Positions 1 to 7,799 of a DNA stretch of 64,000 bases are shown piece by piece. A model generated the notes under the pieces. That model saw nothing but the letters and a program-made list of their open reading frames with translations. It was not told the origin of the DNA and made no database searches. Each line of letters begins with the position of its first letter. Position 1 is the stretch's first letter. The stretch spans positions 50,168 to 114,167 of the forward strand of contig NZ_MZMV01000019.1 of assembly GCF_002210435.1 (NCBI RefSeq), in the 5' to 3' direction. The translations under genes and the position numbers were made by a program. The stretch comes from Micromonospora wenchangensis (GTDB lineage: Bacteria; Actinomycetota; Actinomycetes; Mycobacteriales; Micromonosporaceae).

Positions 1-2
1 TC

Positions 3-995
3 TGGCGGGACCGGCACACCCTGCAACTGGGGCTGACGCCCGGCCGGGCCGTCCTGCTGGAGGTGGCCGACTCGCGGGTCACCCGGCTGCTCGACCTGCT
101 CGACGGCACCCGCAGTGAACGCGGCGTGCTGGCGGACGCGGCGAGCGCCCGGGTCGACCCGGGGCAGGCCCGGGGACTGATCGACACCCTGCACGCCGCC
201 GGGCTGGTCGTACCGGCGCACACCCTGCTCCCCCGTGACCTGACCGGCCCGGACCGGGCCCGGCTGGCCGCGGAGGCCGGGGCGCTCGCCCTGGCCGCGC
301 CCGCCCTGCCCGGCACCCCGGCCCAGGTGCTCCGTCGCCGCCGTGCCGCCAGGGTGGTGGTGGCCGGCTCGGGTCGGCTCGGCGCGCCCGTCGCCGTGGC
401 CCTGGCGCAGGCCGGCGTCGGGCGGGTGGCGGTCGGGCTGACCGGTCCGGTGCAGCCGGGTGACCTGGTGGGCACCGGGCTGGCCGCCGCCGACGTCGGG
501 CAGCCGCTGGCCGACGCGGTCCGGACCGCCATCGACCGCGCCGCCCCGGGCACCCGCACCCGCCAGGCCGGCCGCCACCGGGTCGAGCTGGTGGTGCAGC
601 TCGGCACGGACCGCCCGGCGGACCTGCTCGCCACCGGGTTCGCCCGGCGTCGCCAGCCGCACCTGCTGCTCACCCTGCGGGAGGGGACGCCGGTGGTCGG
701 CCCCCTGGTCCGGCCGCCGGTGGGACCCTGCCTGCACTGCCTGGAGCTGCACCGCACCGATCGTGACCCGGGCTGGCCCGGCCTGGCCGCCCAGCTCGCC
801 ACCGGCCCGGCCGACCAGTCCTGCGGCACCGCCACCCTGCTCACCGCCGCCGGTTACGCGGTCGCCGAGGCGCTGGCCCAGCTCGACGGCGGCACCCCGG
901 AGACGGTGGGTGGCACGGTGGAGGTCGGGCCGGGCGGCCGGTTACGCCGTCGGGCCTGGGCCCCGCACCCGGACTGCTCCTGCTCGGGCCGCTGA
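3..995 (+). CDS. ThiF/TOMM-cyclodehydratase-like protein, 5' truncated by the window edge
   Basis: The reading frame is open from base 3, so the true start lies left of the window and at least 330 residues are visible. After an N-terminal helical region comes a Rossmann-like segment (VVVAGSGRLGAPVAVALAQAG) of the kind found in ThiF/E1-like and TOMM leader-binding proteins. Near the C-terminus are CLHCLELH and a CSCSGR tail whose cysteines could bind zinc. A GTG at 63 is internal to the same frame. It lies just upstream of the ABC1 kinase in the same direction, in the position of Rv3196 near mycobacterial whiB7. No peptide precursor gene is visible, so a role in peptide modification is not supported here. 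The fold assignment is reasonable; the function is unknown. Confidence 0.7.
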   Translation, partial: WRDRHTLQLGLTPGRAVLLEVADSRVTRLLDLLDGTRSERGVLADAASARVDPGQARGLIDTLHAAGLVVPAHTLLPRDLTGPDRARLAAEAGALALAAPALPGTPAQVLRRRRAARVVVAGSGRLGAPVAVALAQAGVGRVAVGLTGPVQPGDLVGTGLAAADVGQPLADAVRTAIDRAAPGTRTRQAGRHRVELVVQLGTDRPADLLATGFARRRQPHLLLTLREGTPVVGPLVRPPVGPCLHCLELHRTDRDPGWPGLAAQLATGPADQSCGTATLLTAAGYAVAEALAQLDGGTPETVGGTVEVGPGGRLRRRAWAPHPDCSCSGR

Positions 996-1177
996 CGCGG
1001 GCCACCGCCCGACCGGCCACGGTCGGTCCGGGACGAACCCGTCCGGTCGGCCCGTCCGGGGCGGGCGGGGCGGCGGACGGGCGTCGCGGGGATGACGGAC
1101 GGGCGTCACGGGAACACGGAACGGGGGACGGGGCCACCCAGCCCGGCTTCAGCGCAGCAGCGGGGCCACCAAGTCGG

Positions 1178-1184
1178 TAACAAT
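1178..1184 (+). promoter_or_regulatory. -10-like element, likely leaderless start of the ABC1 kinase
   Basis: TAACAAT sits 6 nt before the GTG at 1191 and no ribosome binding site intervenes. This matches the TAnnnT-spacer-RTG arrangement of actinobacterial leaderless transcripts. The inference is from spacing only. Confidence 0.4.
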
Positions 1185-1190
1185 GGCCAG

Positions 1191-2522
1191 GTGACCGACA
1201 TCCCGCGCCGCGCCGTGTCCCGGACCGCCAAGCTCGCCGCTCTGCCGCTCGGCTTCGCCGGTCGGACCGTCCTCGGGATGGGCAAGCGCGTCACCGGCAT
1301 CGCCTCCGACGTCATCTCCGCCGAGATCCAGCAACGCACCGCCGAGCAGTTGTTCAGTGTCCTCGGGCAGCTCAAGGGCGGGGCGATGAAGTTCGGCCAG
1401 GCGCTGTCGGTGTTCGAGGCGGCGTTGCCGGACGAGATCGCCGCGCCCTACCGGCAGGCGTTGACGAAGCTCCAGGAGGCCGCCCCGCCGCTGCCGGTGG
1501 CGAGCGTGCACAAGGTGCTCGCGGAGCAGCTCGGGCCGGACTGGCGGGACCGGTTCGTCGAGTTCGACGACGCCCCGGCCGCGGCGGCGAGCATCGGCCA
1601 GGTGCACCGGGCGGTGTGGCGGGACCCGGAGACCGGGGTGTCCCGGTCGGCCGCCGTCAAGATCCAGTATCCGGGCGCGGGGGACGCGCTGCTCGCCGAC
1701 CTCAAGCAGCTCTCCCGGCTGGGCGGGATGTTCCGCGCCATCCAGCCCGGCCTGGACGTCAAGCCGCTCCTGGCCGAGCTGCGGGAACGGATCACCGAGG
1801 AGTTGGACTACGAGCTGGAGGCCGAGTCGCAGCGTGCCTTCGCCGCCGCGTACGCCGACGACCCGGAGATCTTCATCCCGGCGGTGCTCTCGTCGTCGCC
1901 CCGGGTGCTGGTCACCGAGTGGATCGAGGGAACACCGCTGGCGGACATCATCCGGGAGGGCACCGAGACGCAGCGCGACACCGCCGGCCGGTTGATGGCG
2001 ACCCTGCACCTGTCCGCCCCGCCCCGGGCCGGGCTGCTGCACGCCGACCCGCACCCGGGCAACTTCCGGTTGCTGCCGGACGGCCGGCTCGGTGTGATCG
2101 ACTTCGGCGCGGTGGCCCGGATGCCCGAGGGCACCCCGGAGCCGATCGGCCGGCTGCTCGGGCTGTCGTTGCGCGGCGACGCCGACGCGGTCGTCGCCGG
2201 ACTGCGCGAGGAGGGCTTCGTCAACCCGACCGAGCCGATCGACGCCCAGGCGCTGCTGGACTACATCCGCCCGATGCTGGACCCGGTGGCGCAGGAGGAG
2301 TTCCGGTTCACCCGGGCCTGGCTGCGCGCCGAGGCGACCCGGCTGGCCAGCCCGAAGTCGCCCGCCTTCCAGTTCAGCCGGCAGCTCAACCTGCCGCCGT
2401 CGTACCTGCTGATCCACCGGGTGACGCTGGGCTCGATCGGGGTGCTCTGCCAGTTGGAGGCGAAGGCCCCCTACCGGGGGATCCTGGAGCGCTGGTTGCC
2501 CGGCTTCGCCCCGGTCGCCTGA
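1191..2522 (+). CDS. ABC1/UbiB-family atypical kinase (MABP-1/Rv3197-like)
   Basis: This is a 443-aa ABC1-family (AarF/UbiB/ADCK) protein. It shows the family KxGQ motif (KFGQALS), the Ala-rich loop AAASIGQVHRA, the ATP-binding lysine in AVKIQYPG, the catalytic-loop equivalent LLHADPHPGNF and the metal-binding IDFGAV. The frame opens further upstream at 1092, but the GTG at 1191 begins the homologous region (VTDIPRRAVSRTAKL) and has a -10-like element directly before it. In mycobacteria the neighbour of whiB7 is an ABC1-family macrolide-binding ATPase (Rv3197) contributing to drug tolerance. The same neighbourhood here suggests a related role, which is inference. A strong hairpin follows the gene. 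Confidence 0.9.
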   Translation: MTDIPRRAVSRTAKLAALPLGFAGRTVLGMGKRVTGIASDVISAEIQQRTAEQLFSVLGQLKGGAMKFGQALSVFEAALPDEIAAPYRQALTKLQEAAPPLPVASVHKVLAEQLGPDWRDRFVEFDDAPAAAASIGQVHRAVWRDPETGVSRSAAVKIQYPGAGDALLADLKQLSRLGGMFRAIQPGLDVKPLLAELRERITEELDYELEAESQRAFAAAYADDPEIFIPAVLSSSPRVLVTEWIEGTPLADIIREGTETQRDTAGRLMATLHLSAPPRAGLLHADPHPGNFRLLPDGRLGVIDFGAVARMPEGTPEPIGRLLGLSLRGDADAVVAGLREEGFVNPTEPIDAQALLDYIRPMLDPVAQEEFRFTRAWLRAEATRLASPKSPAFQFSRQLNLPPSYLLIHRVTLGSIGVLCQLEAKAPYRGILERWLPGFAPVA

Positions 2523-2546
2523 CCGGCGACGGCCGACCGACACGAC

Positions 2547-2583
2547 GCGGGGGCGGTGACCGTGATCCGGTCACCGCCCCCGC
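2547..2583. terminator. Strong convergent terminator hairpin
   Basis: A perfect 14-bp stem (GCGGGGGCGGTGAC with its complement) closes a 9-nt loop 25 nt after the ABC1 kinase stop. It lies between genes that converge on it. There is no long T run, as is common for actinomycete terminators, so it may serve both strands. Confidence 0.75.
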
Positions 2584-2598
2584 GTATCAGTGGTGGTT

Positions 2599-2775
2599 TC
2601 AGAGAACGCCCAGGTCGCGAGCCGACTGGCTCCGGCTGTTCATCGCGACGGTACGGGCGGAACGGTGCGCCTCAGTGCTCGTGGTGGTACGACCGGCCTG
2701 AGGCCGGCGCATTCGAGCCCGGGACAACGCTTCGTGGAGTAGTTGCATCTCGGTTCCGTTCGGCAGGTGCAGCAT
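2599..2775 (-). CDS. Small hypothetical protein downstream of whiB7
   Basis: A 58-aa frame starts at an ATG (MLHLPNGTEMQLLHEALSRA) and is rich in Arg and Ser. It begins with a predicted amphipathic helix and has no cysteine or membrane segment. It starts 59 nt after the whiB7 stop on the same strand, so it could be read through from whiB7. A weak GAGAAAG lies about 10 nt before the ATG. Codon use is only moderately biased to GC third positions, so it could also be chance. I do not recognise a family. Confidence 0.45.
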   Translation of the reverse strand: MLHLPNGTEMQLLHEALSRARMRRPQAGRTTTSTEAHRSARTVAMNSRSQSARDLGVL

Positions 2776-2834
2776 CGGGGTCAACTTTCTCTGGGCCGAC
2801 GACCGTCGGCGGTGGGTGGAACGGATCGGGTAGG

Positions 2835-3200
2835 TCAGGCTGCCAGTCGGACCGCGTTACGCGAGGTGGCCACACCACTGGCCGCCAGTCGCGCCTCGGC
2901 CTCGACCCGGAGGGCGGCATCGCGGGCGAGGTCCTCCTTGCGCGGACGGCCCCGGGGCCGCTTCCGCGGGACGACCGCGCCACGCTCGAAGATCTCGCCA
3001 CCCCAGACGCCCCACGGCTCGGCCCGCTCGACCGCCCCGGCCAGGCACTCGACGCGCAGCGGGCAGTCCCCGCAGAGCGACTTGGCCAGCTCCAGGTCGG
3101 TGGGCGAGTCGGAGAACCACAGGTCGGGGTCGAACTTCCGACAGGGCAGGTTCGCCTCCAGCTCGACGCTCACGTCGAGGGGGGCCAACGCCAGACTCAT
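2835..3200 (-). CDS. whiB7: WhiB7 transcriptional activator of intrinsic antibiotic resistance
   Basis: This 121-aa protein has the four [4Fe-4S] cysteines C20, C43, C46 and C52 (C-Xn-C-X2-C-X5-C), the turn GVWGGE at 64-69, and a C-terminal AT-hook RGRPRK at 83-88. The AT-hook marks the WhiB7 subclass. WhiB7 binds sigma-A and AT-rich DNA next to the -35 element and activates drug efflux, ribosome protection and redox genes when translation is inhibited. The ATG at 3200 is preceded by GAGGTGA. A roughly 470-nt leader upstream contains a uORF, an antiterminator and an intrinsic terminator (annotated separately). uvrD2 lies upstream and the ABC1 kinase converges from the other side, as in mycobacteria. 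Confidence 0.96.
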   Translation of the reverse strand: MSLALAPLDVSVELEANLPCRKFDPDLWFSDSPTDLELAKSLCGDCPLRVECLAGAVERAEPWGVWGGEIFERGAVVPRKRPRGRPRKEDLARDAALRVEAEARLAASGVATSRNAVRLAA

Positions 3201-3263
3201 CTCCCGGTCACCTCTCTCTCACTTCGATCTCGTGGATCGCATTTCCGACGTACTTCGACGGGC

Positions 3264-3308
3264 AAAAAACTGAGGCCGCGGATCCCGGTGAGCGGGTTCC
3301 GCGGCCTC
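3264..3308 (-). terminator. Intrinsic terminator (attenuator) in the whiB7 leader
   Basis: Read on the minus strand, GAGGCCGCGG (3308-3299) pairs perfectly with CCGCGGCCTC (3281-3272), with three further G-C pairs inside. AG and a run of six T (3269-3264) follow. It lies 63 nt before the whiB7 start, so it can end transcription before the gene. Its 5' arm shares four bases with the alternative hairpin at 3305-3352. Confidence 0.9.
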
Positions 3309-3352
3309 GAGGTGAGCCGGTGGTCTGAGTGTCAGACCGGTCTACCTCGAGG
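3305..3352 (-). promoter_or_regulatory. Antiterminator hairpin of the whiB7 leader
   Basis: CCTCGAGGT (3352-3344 on the minus strand) pairs with ACCTCGAGG (3313-3305), and an apical 7-bp stem GGTCTGA/TCAGACC encloses a 3-nt loop. The uORF stop codon TGA is inside this stem. The 3' arm overlaps bases 3305-3308 of the terminator stem, so the two structures exclude each other. A ribosome finishing the uORF would cover the 5' arm and favour termination. A ribosome stalled earlier would leave it free and favour readthrough. The pairing is seen; the mechanism is inference consistent with published work on whiB7/wblC leaders. Confidence 0.75.
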
Positions 3353-3589
3353 TGGAACGCCGCGGACATCCATGCGCTTCTTGGCGACATCGATGCCCAG
3401 ACCCGTGAAGCCACTGGTCCCCTCGACACCCGCAGTGGGCGCAACAGTCAGGTTCAGCTCGGCCTGAACCGAGACCTGGTGCACCTGCGGGATCGACGGT
3501 CGCGGAGCGGCAAGGGCCACCCACGCAGCCGACAGCGGAGCGCAGGCAGCTGGCATCGCCGCCGGACGCTCATAAGTGATGATCTCCAC
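3332..3589 (-). CDS. Upstream ORF (leader peptide) of whiB7
   Basis: An 85-codon frame starts at the GTG at 3589, preceded at 8 nt by GAGG (from AGGGAGG), and begins MEIITYERPAAM. It ends at a TGA inside the antiterminator hairpin, just before the terminator. In-frame GTGs at 3598 and 3607 have poorer spacing to the ribosome binding site. Codon use is relaxed, with many A/T third positions, unlike normal genes here, which suggests the act of translation matters more than the peptide. In Streptomyces and mycobacteria a uORF in the whiB7/wblC leader senses translation inhibitors; position and architecture match that role. Confidence 0.75.
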   Translation of the reverse strand: MEIITYERPAAMPAACAPLSAAWVALAAPRPSIPQVHQVSVQAELNLTVAPTAGVEGTSGFTGLGIDVAKKRMDVRGVPPRGRPV

Positions 3590-3677
3590 GGGTGCCACCT
3601 CCCTCACGTTCCTCGTGCCGATTCGGACTCAGCCCCCGTGAGCAGCCGTTATGGCGCTGCTCCCGAGGTGCGTCCTG

Positions 3678-3715
3678 AGGCTATTCCTCGCCACGGGGCG
3701 AGGGCAAACGAATTT
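3678..3715 (-). promoter_or_regulatory. whiB7 promoter with WhiB7 AT-rich box
   Basis: On the minus strand, AAATT (3715-3711) is followed 3 bp later by a TTGCCC -35 (3707-3702), an 18-bp spacer and a TAGCCT -10 (3683-3678). An AT-rich box three bases upstream of the -35 is the known signature of WhiB7-activated promoters, so autoregulation is likely. The box overlaps the uvrD2 stop codon at 3714-3716. The predicted start site near 3671 gives a leader of about 470 nt. Confidence 0.75.
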
Positions 3716-5894
3716 ACGACGAGATTTCGAGAGTTTTTTCCGGGCCGATCTCGTCGACCGTCGCGCCCGCCACCAACGCCAGCACCGCCTCGCCGTACAG
3801 GCCGAGTTTGCGGGGGCCGATGCCGGCGATCGCGATCAGCTCCTCGACCCGGCCCGGCCGCCGTTCGGCCAGCGCGACCAGGGTGGCGTCGGTGAAGACC
3901 ACGTAGGCCGGGACCCGCTGCGCCCCGGCCACCCGGGCCCGCCAGTCGCACAGCCGCTCGTAGAGCTGCTCGTCGATGTCGGACGGGCAGGTGGGGCAGC
4001 GGCCCAACTTGCGGTCGGCGCCGGCGAGCAGGGTCGCGCCACAGATCCGGCAGGACACCACCGGGGCCCGCCGCCGCTCGACCGCCCGCTTCGCCGCGCC
4101 CGCACCGCCCGACCGGCCCGTACCGGCCCGTTCGCCGCCACCGCTGCGGTCCAGTTGGGGCAGGAACCGCGACGGACGGCGGGCCCGCCCACCCGGGGAG
4201 CGGGCCGACGCGTACGACAGCCAGAGCCACTGCCGGGCCCGGGTGATCCCGACGTAGAGCAGCCGCCGTTCCTCCTCGACCTGCTCCGGGGTACGGGCGT
4301 ACGAGGTGGGCAGGGTGCCCTCGGAGAGACCGACCAGGAAGACCGCGTCCCACTCCAGCCCCTTGGCCGAGTGCAGGGAGGCCAGGGTCACCCCGTCCAC
4401 CGTCGGCACGTGCTGCTGGGCGGCCCGCCGGGCCAGCTCGTCGTTGAAGTCGGCCAGGCTGGCCGGACGCTCCACCGTCGCGGCCTCGCCGATCGGCAGC
4501 ACCTCGGGGGTGGCCGCGTACTCCTCGGCGAGCTGGACCAGGGCGGCGAGCGCCTCCCAGCGTTCCCGGGCGGCGCCACCGGGCGGGGCGGTGTCGGGCG
4601 TCCAGCCGACGGCGGTCAGCGCCTCCCGGACGGCGATCGGCAGCGGCGTCTCGCCCGGGATCGAGCGGGTGGCGGCCCGCAGCGCCACCATCGCCTGGCG
4701 GACCTCGGCGCGCTCGAAGAACCGCTCCGCCCCCTGCACCACGTACGGGACGCCGACCTCGGTCAACGCCTTCTCGTACGCCTCGGACTGGGCGTTGGTG
4801 CGGAACAGCACGGCGATCTCCTTCGCCGGGGTGCCCCCGTCGACGAGCACCCGGCAGCGGGCCGCCACCGCGGTCGCCTCGGCCGGCTCGTCGGTGAAGA
4901 TCCGCAGCTCCGGTTCGGGGCCGGGCGGGCGCTGGCCGTGCAGCTCCAGCCGCAGCCGCGCCTCGGTGCCCCGGGCCTGCCCGATCACCGCGTTGGCCAA
5001 CCCGACCACCTGGGGGGTGGACCGGTAGTCGCGGACCAGCCGGACCACCGTGGCCGCCCGGTGCCGGCGCGGGAAGTCGATCAGGTACGCCGAGGTGGCC
5101 CCGGTGAACGAGTAGATCGTCTGGCTGGCGTCACCGACCACTGTCACGTCGTCCCGGCCGCCCAGCCAGGCGTCGAGCAGCCGCTGCTGGAGCGGGTTGA
5201 CGTCCTGGTACTCGTCGACGACGAAGTGCCGGTACTGGCCGCGTACCTGCTCGGCGACGTCCGGGTGCTCCTCGATGCCCCACACCGCGGCGCGCAGCAT
5301 GTCCTCGAAGTCGATCACCCCGGAGGAGCGTTTCAGCCGCTCGTACGCGGTGAACACCTCGGCCACCCTCGCCGGCTCGTACGGCGTCTCGCGCAGCGCC
5401 CGGGTCGCGGCGACCACGTACTCCCCCGGCTCGACGAGCGACGACTTGGCCCACTCGATCTCGCCGGCCAGGTCCCGGGCGGCGGCCCGGTCGGCCCGCA
5501 GGCCGACCTTGGCGGCGGCCAGGGTGACCACCCGGACCTTGCTGTCCAGCAGCTCCGGCATGGCCCGCCCGGACAGCAGCCGGGGGGCGAAGTAGCGCAC
5601 CTGGCGCAGCGCCGCCGCGTGGAACGTCCGGGCCTGTACGCCCGGCACCCCGATCAGGGCCAGCCGGTGCCGCATCTCGGCGGCGGCGCGGGCGGTGAAG
5701 GTGACCGCGAGCACGTGCCGCCCGGAGATCCCGCCGGTCAGCACCCGGTGGGCGATCCGGGAGGTCACCGCCCGGGTCTTGCCGGTGCCGGCGCCTGCCA
5801 GGACGCAGACCGGGCCGGCCGGGGCGGTCACCACCGACCGCTGCTCCGGGTCCAGCCCGGCGAGCACCGTCTCCGCCGCTGAGTGAACCGCCAC
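3714..5894 (-). CDS. uvrD2: ATP-dependent DNA helicase UvrD2 with HRDC domain
   Basis: This 726-aa superfamily 1A helicase has a Walker A GAGTGKT at 34-40, the Walker B/DEXQ-like VVDEYQD and the motif QTIYSFTGA. Near the C-terminus a four-cysteine cluster (CRICG...CPTC) precedes an HRDC domain (VVFTDATLVALAERRPGRV and beyond). HRDC joined through a tetracysteine motif is the published layout of mycobacterial UvrD2, a 3'-5' helicase. The GTG start has no strong ribosome binding site. The gene diverges from mycoredoxin with 89 bp between starts, and its 3' end carries the whiB7 promoter box. Confidence 0.95.
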   Translation of the reverse strand: MAVHSAAETVLAGLDPEQRSVVTAPAGPVCVLAGAGTGKTRAVTSRIAHRVLTGGISGRHVLAVTFTARAAAEMRHRLALIGVPGVQARTFHAAALRQVRYFAPRLLSGRAMPELLDSKVRVVTLAAAKVGLRADRAAARDLAGEIEWAKSSLVEPGEYVVAATRALRETPYEPARVAEVFTAYERLKRSSGVIDFEDMLRAAVWGIEEHPDVAEQVRGQYRHFVVDEYQDVNPLQQRLLDAWLGGRDDVTVVGDASQTIYSFTGATSAYLIDFPRRHRAATVVRLVRDYRSTPQVVGLANAVIGQARGTEARLRLELHGQRPPGPEPELRIFTDEPAEATAVAARCRVLVDGGTPAKEIAVLFRTNAQSEAYEKALTEVGVPYVVQGAERFFERAEVRQAMVALRAATRSIPGETPLPIAVREALTAVGWTPDTAPPGGAARERWEALAALVQLAEEYAATPEVLPIGEAATVERPASLADFNDELARRAAQQHVPTVDGVTLASLHSAKGLEWDAVFLVGLSEGTLPTSYARTPEQVEEERRLLYVGITRARQWLWLSYASARSPGGRARRPSRFLPQLDRSGGGERAGTGRSGGAGAAKRAVERRRAPVVSCRICGATLLAGADRKLGRCPTCPSDIDEQLYERLCDWRARVAGAQRVPAYVVFTDATLVALAERRPGRVEELIAIAGIGPRKLGLYGEAVLALVAGATVDEIGPEKTLEISS

Positions 5895-5983
5895 AGCGAG
5901 GAATCATCTCAGCTCCGGCCGGTGTTGCACCGGTTAGCCTGGCCTGACCCGGGCCGGTGCGGCGACCCTTGGAGGATCCGACG

Positions 5984-6226
5984 ATGTTGACCATGTATTC
6001 CACCCCGTGGTGCGGCTACTGCCACCGGCTGAAGTCGCAGCTGGACCGGGAAGGCATCGGGTACGAGGTGGTCGACATCGAGCAGGACCCGAAGGCCGCG
6101 GAGTTCGTGATGAGTGTCAACGGCGGCAACCAGACCGTGCCGACGCTGCGCTTCGACGACGGCAGCGCCCTGACCAACCCCTCCATCACCCAGGTCAAGC
6201 AGCACCTGGCCACGATCGCGGGCTGA
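5984..6226 (+). CDS. mrx1: Mycoredoxin (glutaredoxin-fold)
   Basis: An 80-aa glutaredoxin-like protein has the redox motif WCGYC near residue 9 and the cis-proline segment TVPTLRF. Mycoredoxin-1 uses mycothiol to reduce mycothiolated proteins in the cytosol. The ATG at 5984 has GGAGG 8 nt upstream; an in-frame upstream start at 5957 lacks this support. It sits divergent from uvrD2, as mrx1 (Rv3198A) does in M. tuberculosis, and the window also carries the mycothiol gene mshB. Confidence 0.92.
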   Translation: MLTMYSTPWCGYCHRLKSQLDREGIGYEVVDIEQDPKAAEFVMSVNGGNQTVPTLRFDDGSALTNPSITQVKQHLATIAG

Positions 6227-6241
6227 GCCCGGTCGTACGAC

Positions 6242-6278
6242 CCGCAGCGGCCGACCCCGGTGGGGCCGGCCGCTGCGG
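6242..6278. terminator. Bidirectional terminator between mrx1 and the MFS gene
   Basis: A perfect 12-bp stem CCGCAGCGGCCG/CGGCCGCTGCGG encloses a 13-nt loop that can pair further. It lies between two converging genes. Confidence 0.75.
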
Positions 6279-6290
6279 CGTGTCGCGGGG

Positions 6291-7568
6291 TCAGCGCCCG
6301 GTCAGCCGGTCACCGGTCGGGTCGGGCAGCGGACGACGGGGGGCCGGGATGCGGGCCACGGCCGGTGTCGTGGGCGGGACCGGCGGATTCGGCGGGGTGA
6401 GCCGGCGTCCCCGCCAGAGCCACAGGCCGGCGGCTGTGGTGACCACCCCGACGACCACGAAGAGCAGCCGGTAGTCGAACACGCCGACGAGCAGCGCCCC
6501 GGCCCCGATGGAGACCGCCTGCGGCCCGCTGACCAGCGCCTCGGAGGCGGCGGTGACCCGACCGAGCAGCCCCGGCGGGGTACGCCGCTGGACCAGCGTG
6601 GTCAGCCCGACCATGGTCAGCGGCAGGGACAACCCGGCGAGCAGCAGGGCCAGCACGCCGAGCCGGAGGTCCGGCCAGGCCAGGGTCAGCGCGGCCGGGC
6701 CGAACAGGGTCACCCCGACGGCGAGCGCGCCCAGTTCACCGACCCGGCGCACCACCGTCGACGAGAGCAGGCCGCCCACCAGGCCACCGATCCCCTGCAC
6801 GGCGATCAGCACGCCGACGAAGGCGGCGTCGCGGCGTAGCCCCTGGTCGACGTACGCGAAGATCAGTGATTCGGTGAAGCCCATCACGAGCGAGCCCAGG
6901 CCGTAGCCGAGCAGGGCCCGGCGCAGGGCGGCCTCGCGGCCCAGGTGACGCAGCCCCGCCCCCAGCTCGGCCGGCCAGCGCAGGGCGGCGGCGGCCGGCG
7001 GTTGTTCGGTCACCCGGAGCAGTCCCACCACGGCGGCGGCGACCACGAACCCGGTCATCGCGAGGCTGGTCAGCAGCCAACCGCCGACCGCGGCGTAGAG
7101 GGCCGCGCCGGCCAGCGGGCCACCGAGGCGCAGGCCCTGTCGCACGGTCTGCAACGCCCCGTTCGCGTCGGCCAGCAGTTCGCTCGGCACGAGCTGGCGC
7201 AGCAGGCCGCTCAGGGTCGCGTGCAGGGTCAGGTAGGACAGCCCGTAGCAGGCGGCCACCACGTAGATGATCCAGACGTCGGCCCGGTCGTGGACCGCGA
7301 ACAGCGGGCTGAGCAGCAGGGCCGTGCCCAGGTTCGCGGCCACGAAGAACGGCCGGCGGCGGTAGCGGTCGACCACCCAGCCGATCAGCGGGGCCAGGAT
7401 CATCGGCGCGATGATCGCGAAGATCGTCGCGCCGGCCAGCCCGTCGGAGCCGGTCAGGTCCTTGACCCAGATGGCCAGGGCGAGCAGCAGCACCGACTCG
7501 GCCGCCATGCTGGCCAGCAGCGCGACGAAGAGCAGACGGAAGTCGGGGCGGCGCAGGACGGTGCGCAT
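6291..7568 (-). CDS. MFS transporter
   Basis: A 425-aa integral membrane protein with about ten to twelve hydrophobic helices. It starts MRTVLRRPDFRLLFVALLAS and has the loop 2-3 MFS signature GWVVDRYRRRPF near residue 63. The resemblance is to multidrug/macrolide-type MFS exporters (MefA/TetA-like), but no substrate can be assigned. The ATG at 7568 follows GGAGGG at 5 nt; the frame extends upstream without a good start. The C-terminal 40 residues are Pro/Arg-rich. It interrupts the mrx1-nudC neighbourhood known from mycobacteria, so it is probably a lineage-specific insertion. Confidence 0.85.
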   Translation of the reverse strand: MRTVLRRPDFRLLFVALLASMAAESVLLLALAIWVKDLTGSDGLAGATIFAIIAPMILAPLIGWVVDRYRRRPFFVAANLGTALLLSPLFAVHDRADVWIIYVVAACYGLSYLTLHATLSGLLRQLVPSELLADANGALQTVRQGLRLGGPLAGAALYAAVGGWLLTSLAMTGFVVAAAVVGLLRVTEQPPAAAALRWPAELGAGLRHLGREAALRRALLGYGLGSLVMGFTESLIFAYVDQGLRRDAAFVGVLIAVQGIGGLVGGLLSSTVVRRVGELGALAVGVTLFGPAALTLAWPDLRLGVLALLLAGLSLPLTMVGLTTLVQRRTPPGLLGRVTAASEALVSGPQAVSIGAGALLVGVFDYRLLFVVVGVVTTAAGLWLWRGRRLTPPNPPVPPTTPAVARIPAPRRPLPDPTGDRLTGR

Positions 7569-7729
7569 GGGTTCCCTCCGGCGGGGGTGGCGTCCGGCTG
7601 GACGCGTACGGGGGAACTGCCGCCGGTGGGGACGGCGTCGTCCCGGCCCGGCTGACACGTTCCACAGTCGTCTTTCTGTCGCAAGACACGCCCTCGCCGG
7701 GACCTCCGACGCCGGTCGCGCCGTCCATA

Positions 7730-7758
7730 CTGACCGTGGGGGTCGAGTTTCATACAGT
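7730..7758 (+). promoter_or_regulatory. Candidate promoter of the XRE regulator
   Basis: CTGACC (7730-7735) and TACAGT (7753-7758) are separated by 17 bp, with the nearest supported start codon at 7800. It is a reasonable sigma-A type match judged by eye. Confidence 0.45.
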
Positions 7759-7799
7759 TACCGTCGCGTCTCGTGGCGGTCTACGGAATCGAGGACACC

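Noticed and set aside
3651..5882. 743-residue plus-strand frame opposite uvrD2
   Set aside because: UvrD2 on the minus strand has all helicase motifs; the plus frame is a compositional shadow.
7773..7799. Upstream GTG as start of the XRE regulator
   Set aside because: No ribosome binding site; the GTG at 7800 has GAGG at good spacing and begins closer to the conserved domain.
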